A stretch of DNA of 64,000 bases from Pilimelia anulata (GTDB taxonomy: Bacteria; Actinomycetota; Actinomycetes; Mycobacteriales; Micromonosporaceae): the NCBI RefSeq assembly GCF_014647895.1, contig NZ_BMQB01000010.1, forward strand, positions 46,057-110,056, written 5' to 3'. Position numbers and translations under genes: made by a program. The notes beneath the pieces are model-generated. The model saw only the letters and a list, made by a program, of their open reading frames with translations. It did not search any database and was not told where the DNA came from. Below are positions 21,750 to 29,063 of the stretch, one piece after another; positions within the stretch are counted from its first letter, which is position 1, and each line of letters begins with the position of its first letter.

Positions 21750-23474
21750 TCAGCGCCCCGGCCGCCCCGCCACCCGGGCGGCGGCGACGACGGCGGGCAC
21801 GATCAATCCGGCGAAGAACGTCCAGGTCAGCGGCAGCCGCCGGGTCGGCGCGGGGGGTGCGGCCGGGGGCGGCTCCCCGGCGTACCGGGGCGGGGGTGGG
21901 GTGGTCGGGCGCGGGGTGGGCGGGGGTGTGCGGCGGGGTGCCGGGGGAGTGGTCCTCGCTGCCGGTATCGGTGCCGCTGTCGTGGGTGGGGGTGGCGGCG
22001 CTGACGGCGGCGGTGGTGTCGTGGCCGCTGGCGTCGGGGCTGCCGGTGTCGTGGGCGGGGGTGTCGTCGGGGGCGGTGTCGTGGGCGGTGGTGGCGGGGT
22101 GGTGGGTGGGGGTGTCGTGGGTGGCGGGGTGGTCGGGGCCGACGTGGTGGGCGGGGGGTGGCGGACCGGGAGGTGGTGGTCCTCGACCTCGCCGCGCTCG
22201 ACCGCGCCGGTGGGTGCCGGGTCGGGGACCGTGTCGGCGTACAGGCGCAGGCGCAGCCAGGCCCGGGCCCCGCTGACCGGGCGGTCCCAGCGCAGCGTGG
22301 CGGCGGCGGCGCCGGGCGGGACGGCGGCGGTGGCCCGGCGGTCGAACCGCCCGTCGCCGTCGGTGTCCAGCCACCCGGCGAGCGTGGCGGGCCCGTCCGG
22401 GGTGACGGGGACGGTGATGGCGGGCGCGAGCGCGTCCAACTCCGCCGCGGGGGTGGTCGGGCGGGCGTCGTCGGTGTCGGTCGGGCGGGCGTCCGGCTCG
22501 GCGTCGACCGCCGCGCCGAGCCGCGGCGCCGGGCCCGCCAGCAGCCGGTGCCGCGGGCCGTCCGACCCGGCGCGGCTCGGGTACGGCGGCGGCGCGTCCC
22601 CGAAGTCGTACCGCGGCGGGCAGGCGGCCGCGTCGCTGCCCGCCGCCGGCGCGTCGGCGCCGACCCGCCGGGCCGCCGCCGGGTCGCGCAGCGGGACGGC
22701 GAAGTGCCCGCCCGAGGCGTGGTGGGTGACGTACAGCGTGTCGCCGTCGACCGCCGCCGCCCCGTACGAGCCGCGCGCCGGCAGCGCCCCCGGCAGCCGC
22801 GCGAGGACGGTCACCACGCCGGTCGGGCCCACCCGCACCAGCCGGGCCGAACCGCGGCCGGGCGCCACCCCGACCAGCGCGCCGCCGCCGACGGCGTCCC
22901 AGTCGCCGAGGTCCGGGCGGGCGGTCATCGGGATCCGGGCGGCCCGCAGGTACGCGCGGCTGCCCGGCCGGATGTCCACGCTCCACATCGCCCCGTCGTT
23001 CGCGGTGAGCACCCAGCGCCCGCCGACCACGGCCGCGGCGTACGCCCGGGCGATCCCGGCCGGCGGCCGGGCGCTGCCGCGCAGCCGGCCGGCGGTGTCC
23101 ATGATCACCACGCGGACGGGGCCGGGGGGCTGGGTGAGGCCGTACAGCAGCCGCTGGTCCGCCGCGTACCCGAGGGCGTTGACCCGGCGCGGCAGCGTGG
23201 CGACGGCCTCGGGCCGGCCGGGCTCGGTCACCCGCGCGAGCCGCCGGTCCCGCACGAGCAGGTACCGCGCCCGACACTCACCCGACCCCGACCCGCCCGG
23301 TCCCGTGGATTCGCTGGGCTCGGCCCGTCCGGTCGCGCCCGCCGGCCCGACGGGCGCGGCGGTCGGCGCGGTGGCGGGCGCGGCGGGTGGCGGGGTGGCC
23401 GCGGCCGGTGCCGGGGGCGGGGGGCCCACCGCGAGCACGCCCGCAGCCAGCGCTACCACGCCCCGACGGACCAT
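21750..23474 (-). CDS. Stalked cell-surface protein with propeller and GEVED domains
   Basis: A 574-aa secreted, membrane-anchored protein. A signal peptide (VRRGVVALAAGVLAVG) and Pro/Ala linker are followed by a six- or seven-bladed propeller-like region at about residues 70-280 (LLVRDRRLARVTEPG, LLYGLTQPP, ANDGAMWSVDIRPGSR, DTLYVTHHASGG). Then comes YDFGDAPPPYPSRAGSDGPRH at about 300 and a GEVED-type domain ending in GEVEDHHLPV, a pair often seen together in bacterial surface proteins. A Thr/Pro stalk of about 80 residues made of PPPTTP units follows, then a C-terminal span (WTFFAGLIVPAVVAAARVAG). It should display the propeller outside the cell wall. The ligand is unknown. The start at 23474 is the first Met before the signal core; the ribosome binding site is weak. 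Confidence 0.75.
   Translation of the reverse strand: MVRRGVVALAAGVLAVGPPPPAPAAATPPPAAPATAPTAAPVGPAGATGRAEPSESTGPGGSGSGECRARYLLVRDRRLARVTEPGRPEAVATLPRRVNALGYAADQRLLYGLTQPPGPVRVVIMDTAGRLRGSARPPAGIARAYAAAVVGGRWVLTANDGAMWSVDIRPGSRAYLRAARIPMTARPDLGDWDAVGGGALVGVAPGRGSARLVRVGPTGVVTVLARLPGALPARGSYGAAAVDGDTLYVTHHASGGHFAVPLRDPAAARRVGADAPAAGSDAAACPPRYDFGDAPPPYPSRAGSDGPRHRLLAGPAPRLGAAVDAEPDARPTDTDDARPTTPAAELDALAPAITVPVTPDGPATLAGWLDTDGDGRFDRRATAAVPPGAAAATLRWDRPVSGARAWLRLRLYADTVPDPAPTGAVERGEVEDHHLPVRHPPPTTSAPTTPPPTTPPPTTPPPPPTTPPPTTPPPTTPAAPTPAATTPPPPSAPPPPPTTAAPIPAARTTPPAPRRTPPPTPRPTTPPPPRYAGEPPPAAPPAPTRRLPLTWTFFAGLIVPAVVAAARVAGRPGR
21900..22160 (-). repeat. Thr/Pro-coding repeat (wall-spanning stalk)
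   Basis: Read on the minus strand this region is a run of imperfect repeats encoding PPPTTPPP and related units in the stalk of the surface protein. On the plus strand it appears as GGTGGGGGTGTCGTGG-type repeats. Length may vary between strains by slippage. Confidence 0.7.
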
Positions 23475-23645
23475 TCCGCGTGTCCGGGGCACAAAAACGA
23501 CGCTAGGGGACGAAGTGCGTCCGCCGCAATGGGCGTCACCCGCCCCCGGGAGGCGTGCGCCGCCGCCGCGCGGGTAGCCAGACGACATGCCCCGCCGCGT
23601 ACCGCATGCCCTCGACGAGTCGCATGCCCGACGAGAGGAGCCCCG

Positions 23646-24236
23646 ATGACCACGCAGCACCGCCGGCTGGCGGACAAGGATCTCATCGACGTCCTGCTGT
23701 CGGACCACCACGACGCCGAGGTGCTGTTCCGCCGGATCGAGTCGCCGGAGGCCAGCCCCGCCGAGCAGCGCGACCTGATGGACGTGGCGATCGCCGGGCT
23801 GGTCCGGCACGCGGTCGCCGAGGAGGAGTACCTGTACCCGACCGTCCGCGAGGTCCTCGACGACGGCGACGCCATCGCCGACCGCGAGCTGGCCGACCAC
23901 GCCGAGGCCGAGCAGCTCATGAAGACCCTGGAGGCGCTGGACCCGGAGGACCCCCGGTACATCGCGCTGTCCCGGCAGCTCATCGGCCTGATCCGGCACC
24001 ACATCCGGGACGAGGAGGCGATGCTGTTCCCGGCCCTGCGCGGCGCCTGCAGCGAGACCACCCTGCAGCGGCTGGCCGGCATGGCCGAGATGGCGATGGG
24101 CAGCGCGCCCACCCGCCCGCACCCGGCCGCCCCGGACACCCCGCCCTGGAACATGCTCTTCGCCCCCGGCCTGGGCATGGTCGACCGGCTCCGGGACGCG
24201 ATGAGCGGCCGGCGCACCCACCCCGACGACATCTAG
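23646..24236 (+). CDS. Hemerythrin HHE domain protein
   Basis: A 196-aa four-helix protein that should bind a di-iron site. Putative ligands are SDHHDAEVLFRRI (about 19-31), LVRHAVAEEEYLYP (about 53-66), LADHAEAEQLMKTL (about 80-93) and IRHHIRDEEAMLFP (about 117-130), the expected H...HxxxE...H...HxxxE order. The C-terminal 50 residues are Pro-rich (HPAAPDTPPWNMLFAPG) and probably unfolded. Actinobacterial proteins of this type are linked with oxygen, NO or peroxide sensing and stress. The start is set by GAGAGGAG upstream. The gene stands alone between a divergent surface-protein gene and the holin/DUF3618 operon. Confidence 0.85.
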   Translation: MTTQHRRLADKDLIDVLLSDHHDAEVLFRRIESPEASPAEQRDLMDVAIAGLVRHAVAEEEYLYPTVREVLDDGDAIADRELADHAEAEQLMKTLEALDPEDPRYIALSRQLIGLIRHHIRDEEAMLFPALRGACSETTLQRLAGMAEMAMGSAPTRPHPAAPDTPPWNMLFAPGLGMVDRLRDAMSGRRTHPDDI

Positions 24237-24241
24237 GGCCT

Positions 24242-24266
24242 GTTTACCGAACCGCCCGGGGGGAAT
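24242..24266 (+). promoter_or_regulatory. Possible SigB/SigF-type promoter
   Basis: GTTT at 24242-24245 and GGGAAT at 24261-24266 are separated by 15 bases. This is close to the GTTT-N15-17-GGGTAT consensus of the actinobacterial SigB/SigF family. It lies 31 bases before the holin-family gene, the first of a three-gene operon of proteins common in stress regulons. Confidence 0.4.
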
Positions 24267-24296
24267 GGTGGGGACGAAAGCGGAAGGGAGCACCCG

Positions 24297-24722
24297 ATGG
24301 CACTGCTCGCCGACACCGAGCGGCGGCTCGACCCCGAGTCCACCGCCAGCCTGATCCAGCGGGCCACCGAACAGGTGAGCACGCTCGTTCGTGACGAACT
24401 CGCGCTCGCCAAGCTGGAACTGGCCGAGAAGGGCAAGCGCGCCGGGCTCGGCGCGGGCCTGTTCGCCGGCGCCGGCGTGCTGGCGCTGTACGGCGTCGCG
24501 GGCCTGTGCACGGCCGCCACCTTCGGGCTGGTCGCCGCCGGTCTGCCCGCCTGGCTCGCCGCGCTCATCGTCGGCGGCGCGCTGCTGCTGCTCGCCGGCG
24601 TGGCCTTGCTGATCGGCCGGGCACAGCTCCGCCGGGCGGCGCCGCCGGTGCCCACCGGCGTGCTGGCCGGCGTCCGGGCCGACATCGACACCGTCACCGA
24701 CGCGTTCAAGGGGCACCCGTGA
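24297..24722 (+). CDS. Phage holin superfamily III (DUF1469) membrane protein
   Basis: A 141-aa protein with a soluble N-terminal helix (STASLIQRATEQVSTLVRDELALAKLELAEKGKRAG, residues 15-50) and two membrane spans at about 52-76 and 82-106. This is the actinobacterial holin-like DUF1469 pattern (also called YqjE-like). Such proteins are chromosomal and not lysis proteins; the role is unknown, often with stress or envelope genes. GGAAGGGAG precedes ATG 24297. It overlaps the DUF3618 gene by GTGA and forms an operon with it and DUF4235. Confidence 0.85.
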   Translation: MALLADTERRLDPESTASLIQRATEQVSTLVRDELALAKLELAEKGKRAGLGAGLFAGAGVLALYGVAGLCTAATFGLVAAGLPAWLAALIVGGALLLLAGVALLIGRAQLRRAAPPVPTGVLAGVRADIDTVTDAFKGHP

Positions 24723-25015
24723 CCCGCGCCGCGGCGCCCACCGCCGCGGAGCTGCGCGCCGAGATCGACCGGACCCGGGCCGAGCTGGGCGAGACGGCCC
24801 GGGCGCTGGCCGCCAAGGCCGACGTCCGGACCCGGCTGGGCGCCGCCGTCCGGACCAAGCGCCGGGAGCTGACCGACCGCGTCGCCGCCACGTTCGGCGA
24901 CGGCACCGACCCGGCGGCCCCGGCCGCCGGGCTGCGCCGGTACTGGTGGCTCATCCCCGCGGGCGCGGCCGCCGCCGCCCTGGTCGGGGTCCTCGTCAAG
25001 CGGCGGGGGTGGTGA
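24719..25015 (+). CDS. DUF3618 protein
   Basis: A 98-aa protein with the family signature TAAELRAEIDRTRAELGETARALAAKADVRTR at residues 8-40, a helical segment, and a C-terminal span WWLIPAGAAAAALVGVLV before a basic KRRGW tail. It therefore sits in the membrane with the long helix in the cytoplasm. The function is unknown. The start GTG 24719 overlaps the stop of the holin-family gene; its own stop overlaps the DUF4235 start. Confidence 0.85.
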   Translation: MTRAAAPTAAELRAEIDRTRAELGETARALAAKADVRTRLGAAVRTKRRELTDRVAATFGDGTDPAAPAAGLRRYWWLIPAGAAAAALVGVLVKRRGW

Positions 25016-25284
25016 ATGTGGCCTGGCAGAAGTGGGCGTACAAGCCCGTCGGGATCGCGGCCGGCGCGGGCGCCGGCCTGCTCTCCGGCATCCTGGTCAA
25101 GCAGGTGTGGAAGCTCGTCGCCGGCGAGCCGACCCCGCCCGACGCCCGGGACGAGAACTACGGCTGGGGCTCGGTCCTGGCCGCCGCCGCGCTCCAGGGC
25201 GCGGTGTTCGCGGTGGTGAAGGCCGCGGTCGACCGCGGCGGCGCCGTCAGCGTCCGCCGGCTCACCGGCCGCTGGCCGGACTGA
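25012..25284 (+). CDS. DUF4235 membrane protein
   Basis: A 90-aa protein with two spans: YKPVGIAAGAGAGLLSGILVKQVWKLV (residues 9-35) and GSVLAAAALQGAVFAVVKAAVDRGG (residues 54-78). WKLVAGEPTPPDARDENYGWGSVLAAAALQG is characteristic of DUF4235. GTG 25012 was chosen since it gives a GTGA overlap like the gene before. Its last 23 bases overlap the end of the convergent deacetylase gene. Confidence 0.82.
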   Translation: MNVAWQKWAYKPVGIAAGAGAGLLSGILVKQVWKLVAGEPTPPDARDENYGWGSVLAAAALQGAVFAVVKAAVDRGGAVSVRRLTGRWPD

Positions 25285-26317
25285 CCCGCCGCTCGCGCTC
25301 GCCGGCCCGGCCGCGCGGCCCGTCCCCGCGGCCGCGCGGCCCGTCCCGGTCCGGGCGGCCGCCGTCGTCCGGCAGCGCGGCCAGCCGGAAGCGGTGCCGC
25401 AGCCGCGGGAGCAGCCGTTCGTACGCCGTGACCGTCCACGGCTTCAGCATGTCGTGGCTCAGCACGATCGACCCCGGCCGCACGCCCTCGCGGACCAGCC
25501 GGACCATGTGCGCGACCATCCCCGCCCCGGTCCCGTACGTGCCGCTGGCGTAGCTCTGGTCGTCCACGTCCCAGAAGATCGGGGTCATCCCGAGCCGCTC
25601 GGCGACCCGGTTGACGTTGGGGTTGAAGTTGCCGTACGGCGCCCGGAACCAGCGCACCGGCGCCCCCGGTGCCGCCCGGCGGATCGCGGTGCTCGTCCGG
25701 TGCAGGTCGGCCCGGATCGCGTCGTCGCTCTCCCGGAACAGCGTCTGCTTGTGCTGCCACGAGTGGTTGCACAGGGTGTGCCCCTCGGCGGCGATCCGCG
25801 CCACCACCGCCGGGTGCTGGACCACCCGGCTGCCGACCAGGCAGAACGTCGCCCGGACCCGGTTGCGGCGCAGCACGTCCAGCAGGCGCGGGGTGTTCAC
25901 CGGGTCCGGCCCGTCGTCGAAGGTCAGCGCGACCGCCCGTCCCCCCGTACCCCGCCACGCCCCCGCCGGGCCCGGCGCCGTCACGGCCGGGCGGCGGCCC
26001 GCCAGCGCGTCCACCATCGCCCACTCGGCGACCAGGCCGGGCGCGGTGTGCGGCGGGATGGCCCGGGTCGGCCGCGGCCCCGGCGCCGGGGCGCGGCCCG
26101 CCGCGCCGGTCGGCCGGGCCGTCGGCGCCGGCCGCGGGCCCGCCGGCTCCGTGGGCGCCGGGGCGGCCGACGTCGGCGCCGGCCCGCCGGACCGGGCGGG
26201 GATCAGCCGGCCGCTGCCGGACTCCGCGCCGGTCGAGCCGCGGGCGCACCCGCCGGTCGCGACCAGCGCCGCACCGACCACCATCGACAGCGCCGCCCGG
26301 CGCACCCGTCCGCACAC
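25262..26317 (-). CDS. NodB-type polysaccharide deacetylase lipoprotein
   Basis: A 351-aa secreted deacetylase, probably acting on peptidoglycan or another N-acetylated wall polymer. Residues 1-25 form a lipoprotein signal ending in VATGGC (acylated Cys near 25). A long Pro/Ala linker leads to the NodB domain at about residue 130: ALTFDDGPDPVNTPRLLDVL holds the catalytic Asp pair, LCNHSWQH the zinc His, WFRAPYGNFN the catalytic-site Arg region, and VLSHDMLKPWT the last His. The Arg/Gly/Asp-rich tail is probably disordered. The start is uncertain: GTG 26317 and GTG 26305 both leave an intact signal, and neither has a clear ribosome binding site. Confidence 0.85.
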   Translation of the reverse strand: MCGRVRRAALSMVVGAALVATGGCARGSTGAESGSGRLIPARSGGPAPTSAAPAPTEPAGPRPAPTARPTGAAGRAPAPGPRPTRAIPPHTAPGLVAEWAMVDALAGRRPAVTAPGPAGAWRGTGGRAVALTFDDGPDPVNTPRLLDVLRRNRVRATFCLVGSRVVQHPAVVARIAAEGHTLCNHSWQHKQTLFRESDDAIRADLHRTSTAIRRAAPGAPVRWFRAPYGNFNPNVNRVAERLGMTPIFWDVDDQSYASGTYGTGAGMVAHMVRLVREGVRPGSIVLSHDMLKPWTVTAYERLLPRLRHRFRLAALPDDGGRPDRDGPRGRGDGPRGRAGERERRVSPASGR

Positions 26318-26561
26318 GCCGGCCAGGGTAGCCCGCGCGGCGCCGGGGCGCGGCCCGCACACCGCCGGCGCATCGGCCGTCACCCATGCGAGCGCCGACC
26401 GCGGTCCGGGGTACCGCGGTCGGGTTCCCGGTGCGCACGTTGCCGGGCCCCTGCCACCTGCGTCCGGCCGCACGGGCACACCCGGGCCCGCCCGGCTCTG
26501 ACGCCGCCCACGGCTGCCCCGGAGGCGCCGGATCCGCTCCCGTCCCCGCCCGTCCCGGGCC

Positions 26562-28226
26562 TCAGGCGTCGTCGAGCGGGGCCCGGGGGCGCGGCGGGAG
26601 GTGGTGCGGGCGGTCCGAGGAGAGCACGCCGTGCGGCGACGTCGGATGCGGGTCGGCGAACGGGTCGAACTCCGCCGGCAGCGGGTCGGTCAGCCAGGCC
26701 GACGGGGACTCCGGCGGCGGCGCGTCCGGCCACTGTGGCGGGCCGCCGGCCGCGCCCCGCCCGCCGCCCCGGCCGGACCGCTCCGCCCGCGCCGCCGGGC
26801 GCTCGGCCGCGGTCCGCTGTTCGGCGGCGGGTCGCTGTTCGGCCGCGGTCCGCTGTTCGGCGGCGGGTCGTCGCTCGGCCGGCGGTTCGGCGCCCGGTCG
26901 GGGCGCGGGCCGGGGCGGCCGACCGGCCGTCGGGCGGGAGGTCGGCGTCGCGCCCGGCGGGATCGCGGGGTCCGGGCCGCGCCGGCCGCCGCGCTCCGGG
27001 CGGCCGGGTGCGGCCGACTCGCTGTGCGGCGCCGGGTGCGGGGCCGCGCCCGGCTGCTCCGGGCGGTCGCCGCGGCGGGGCAGCGGCGGCGCGGCGTCGG
27101 CCGGGTCCGGCTCGGCGCGGCGCCGGCCGCGGCGCGGCCGGGCGGCCGCGGGGTCGCCGTCGCGCAGCGCCGCGGTGAGCCGGGCGCCCAGCCGGGACCA
27201 CGCCGGTACGTCGTCGCCACCCGCCTCGGACCGGCGCCCGCGCCGGCCGCCGTCGGCCGCCCGGTCGGCCCGCTGCCGGTCGGCCGCCCGGCTGGACCGG
27301 CGGGCCGGCAGGGTGAGCTGGTCGGGGTCGGTGGCGTCCGGATCGAACACGGTCCCGATCGTCCCGGCCGGACTGTCCAGCGGGGAGCCCGGACCGTCCG
27401 GGCGCCCGTCGGCACCGCGCCCGGTACGGGAATCGGCACCGGGTACGGACCCGGCGTCGGTCCCGGGGGCGGGGCGGGCGTCGAGCGCGTGGGCCGGGCG
27501 GGTGTCGGCGCCGGGCCGGCCGGCGGTGGCGGCGTCCCGGGTGGAGCGTCCGCGCGCGTCGCGGGTGGGCAGCGCGTCGGCCGTCCGCGCGCCGAGCGCC
27601 GCCGTGGCCCCGGCGCGCGAGCCGGCGCCGAGCGCGGCCAGGTCGGCCCCGAGCGAGCGGCCCGCGGCGGCCCCGGCGCGCTCCGGCGCGTCCCCGGCGG
27701 GGCGACCGCCGGGCACGACCCGCAGCCCGCCGGGCGCGGCGGTCCGGTCGGGCGCGGTCGCGGGGTCGGCCGGGGTGGCCGCCGCGTCGTCGGTCGCGGC
27801 GGCGGGCTCGGGGCGGCGCCAGCGGGCGGGTCGGGCCACGCTGGCCAGCAGGCCGATGGCGACGATGAGCAGGGTGCCGTTGTTGACCGGCATCGCCATC
27901 GGGACGACCGTACCGTCCACCGTGATCGCCCCCAGCGCGCGCTGCACGGCGAACGGCGAGATGAACAGCGCCACATTGGCCGGCAGCAGCAGCGCGCCGG
28001 CGGTCAGCGGGATGGCGACCGGTATCCGCGGCAGCGCCAGCACCGCGGCCCCGACCGCGGCGAGCAGCAGGAGGGCGGTCGGGCCGAGCAGGTGGGCGGT
28101 GTGGAAGTCGGGCATCCGCTGCCAGCGGTCGAGCGTCCCGACCGACCAGCGCTGCGCGACCGCGACCAGCAGCCAGATCCCCAGCGCGGCCCCGAGGCCG
28201 ATCAGCGGGTTCTTCAGATGTCGCAT
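26562..28226 (-). CDS. Four-span membrane protein with long disordered tail
   Basis: A 554-aa protein. Residues 1-140 carry four membrane spans (IGLGAALGIWLLVAVAQ, PTALLLLAAVGAAVLAL, PLTAGALLLPANVALFI, TLLIVAIGLLASVA). The remaining 410 residues are Arg/Ala/Pro/Asp-rich and predicted disordered, with imperfect repeats such as RPAAEQRTAAEQRPAAEQR near the C-terminus. No domain was recognised. The architecture (small membrane domain plus very long charged or neutral cytoplasmic tail) recurs in the gene at 44518-46980, though the sequences are not alike. The start at ATG 28226 begins directly before the first span. The role may be a membrane scaffold; this is a guess. Confidence 0.7.
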   Translation of the reverse strand: MRHLKNPLIGLGAALGIWLLVAVAQRWSVGTLDRWQRMPDFHTAHLLGPTALLLLAAVGAAVLALPRIPVAIPLTAGALLLPANVALFISPFAVQRALGAITVDGTVVPMAMPVNNGTLLIVAIGLLASVARPARWRRPEPAAATDDAAATPADPATAPDRTAAPGGLRVVPGGRPAGDAPERAGAAAGRSLGADLAALGAGSRAGATAALGARTADALPTRDARGRSTRDAATAGRPGADTRPAHALDARPAPGTDAGSVPGADSRTGRGADGRPDGPGSPLDSPAGTIGTVFDPDATDPDQLTLPARRSSRAADRQRADRAADGGRRGRRSEAGGDDVPAWSRLGARLTAALRDGDPAAARPRRGRRRAEPDPADAAPPLPRRGDRPEQPGAAPHPAPHSESAAPGRPERGGRRGPDPAIPPGATPTSRPTAGRPPRPAPRPGAEPPAERRPAAEQRTAAEQRPAAEQRTAAERPAARAERSGRGGGRGAAGGPPQWPDAPPPESPSAWLTDPLPAEFDPFADPHPTSPHGVLSSDRPHHLPPRPRAPLDDA

Positions 28227-28295
28227 GAGGCGACACCGTACCGCTGCCCGGTCACCCGCGGCATCCCGATCGCAGTACCCGCACATTCCCGCCGC

Positions 28296-29003
28296 TCACG
28301 GGAGTCGATGCGTGACCCGCTCCGCGGCCGCCCGCCGGCCGCCGTCGTCGGCCACCGGTCCGGCGCACAGCACCACGCTCGCGCCGGCGGCGAGGGGGGC
28401 GAGCAGCCAGTCCCGGGGGTCCGGGTACCGGGCCGCGTCGACCAGGACCCGGGCCCCCGCGGCGATGCCCAGCGCGGCGGCCCGCTCGCGGGCTGCGGCG
28501 CAGGTCGCGGCGTGGTCGGCGCCGTCCAGCGCGGGCGCCGCGGGGTCGACCGGCGGGCCGGCGAAGTGGTCGCCCTGCTGCCGTACCGCGGCGACGTAGT
28601 CGGTGAGTCCGGCGGGGACCGCCCGCATCGGCAGGCCGAGCGGCGCCAGGCCGAGGACGTACCGGTCCGGGGCGGCCGGCTCGGCGTCCGGGGCGGTGGC
28701 GGGCGTACCGAAGATCACGTCCGCGCCCGGGCCGCCCACGGCCAGGCCAGCCGACCAGCAGCCCAGCAGGACGGCGGCGGTTTGCCAATGTGGGGGCAGC
28801 GCCACGGCCGCGCGGTCGCCGGCGCCGAGGCCGCACTCGTCGACGAGCAGGTTCGCGGTTTTTGCGCGCCAATTGTCCAGCGTGGTCCCGGACAGCTCGA
28901 CCCGCTCGCCGGTGGCGTCGTCGTACCAGGTCAGGACGGGCAGCGCCGGGTCCCCGGCGAGGACCCGGCCGAAGAGTAAATCTACTGATTCAGGACTTTT
29001 CAT
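28296..29003 (-). CDS. TIGR03089 family protein
   Basis: A 235-aa protein matching TIGR03089, an actinobacterial family related to the N-terminal part of AMP-binding enzymes. ALPVLTWYDDATGERVELSGTTLDNWRAKTANLLVDECGLGAGDRAAVALPPHWQTAAVLLGCWSAGL resembles the first part of acyl-CoA ligases. The adenylate-binding motifs (TSGTTG, and the C-terminal Lys) are absent, so it is unlikely to be an active ligase. Its function is unknown. It is divergent from the amidase gene with about 60 bp between them, which is AT-richer and must hold both promoters. Confidence 0.75.
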   Translation of the reverse strand: MKSPESVDLLFGRVLAGDPALPVLTWYDDATGERVELSGTTLDNWRAKTANLLVDECGLGAGDRAAVALPPHWQTAAVLLGCWSAGLAVGGPGADVIFGTPATAPDAEPAAPDRYVLGLAPLGLPMRAVPAGLTDYVAAVRQQGDHFAGPPVDPAAPALDGADHAATCAAARERAAALGIAAGARVLVDAARYPDPRDWLLAPLAAGASVVLCAGPVADDGGRRAAAERVTHRLP

Positions 29004-29063
29004 CGCAAAACCCGTCGTAGAGTGTGGCCCGTTCACCGCTGTCCAGGGGTGTGGGGGAACCGG

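Noticed and set aside
24297..24722. Prophage remnant because of the holin-like gene
   Set aside because: DUF1469 proteins are chromosomal in actinobacteria and the neighbours DUF3618 and DUF4235 are their usual partners; no other phage gene is present.
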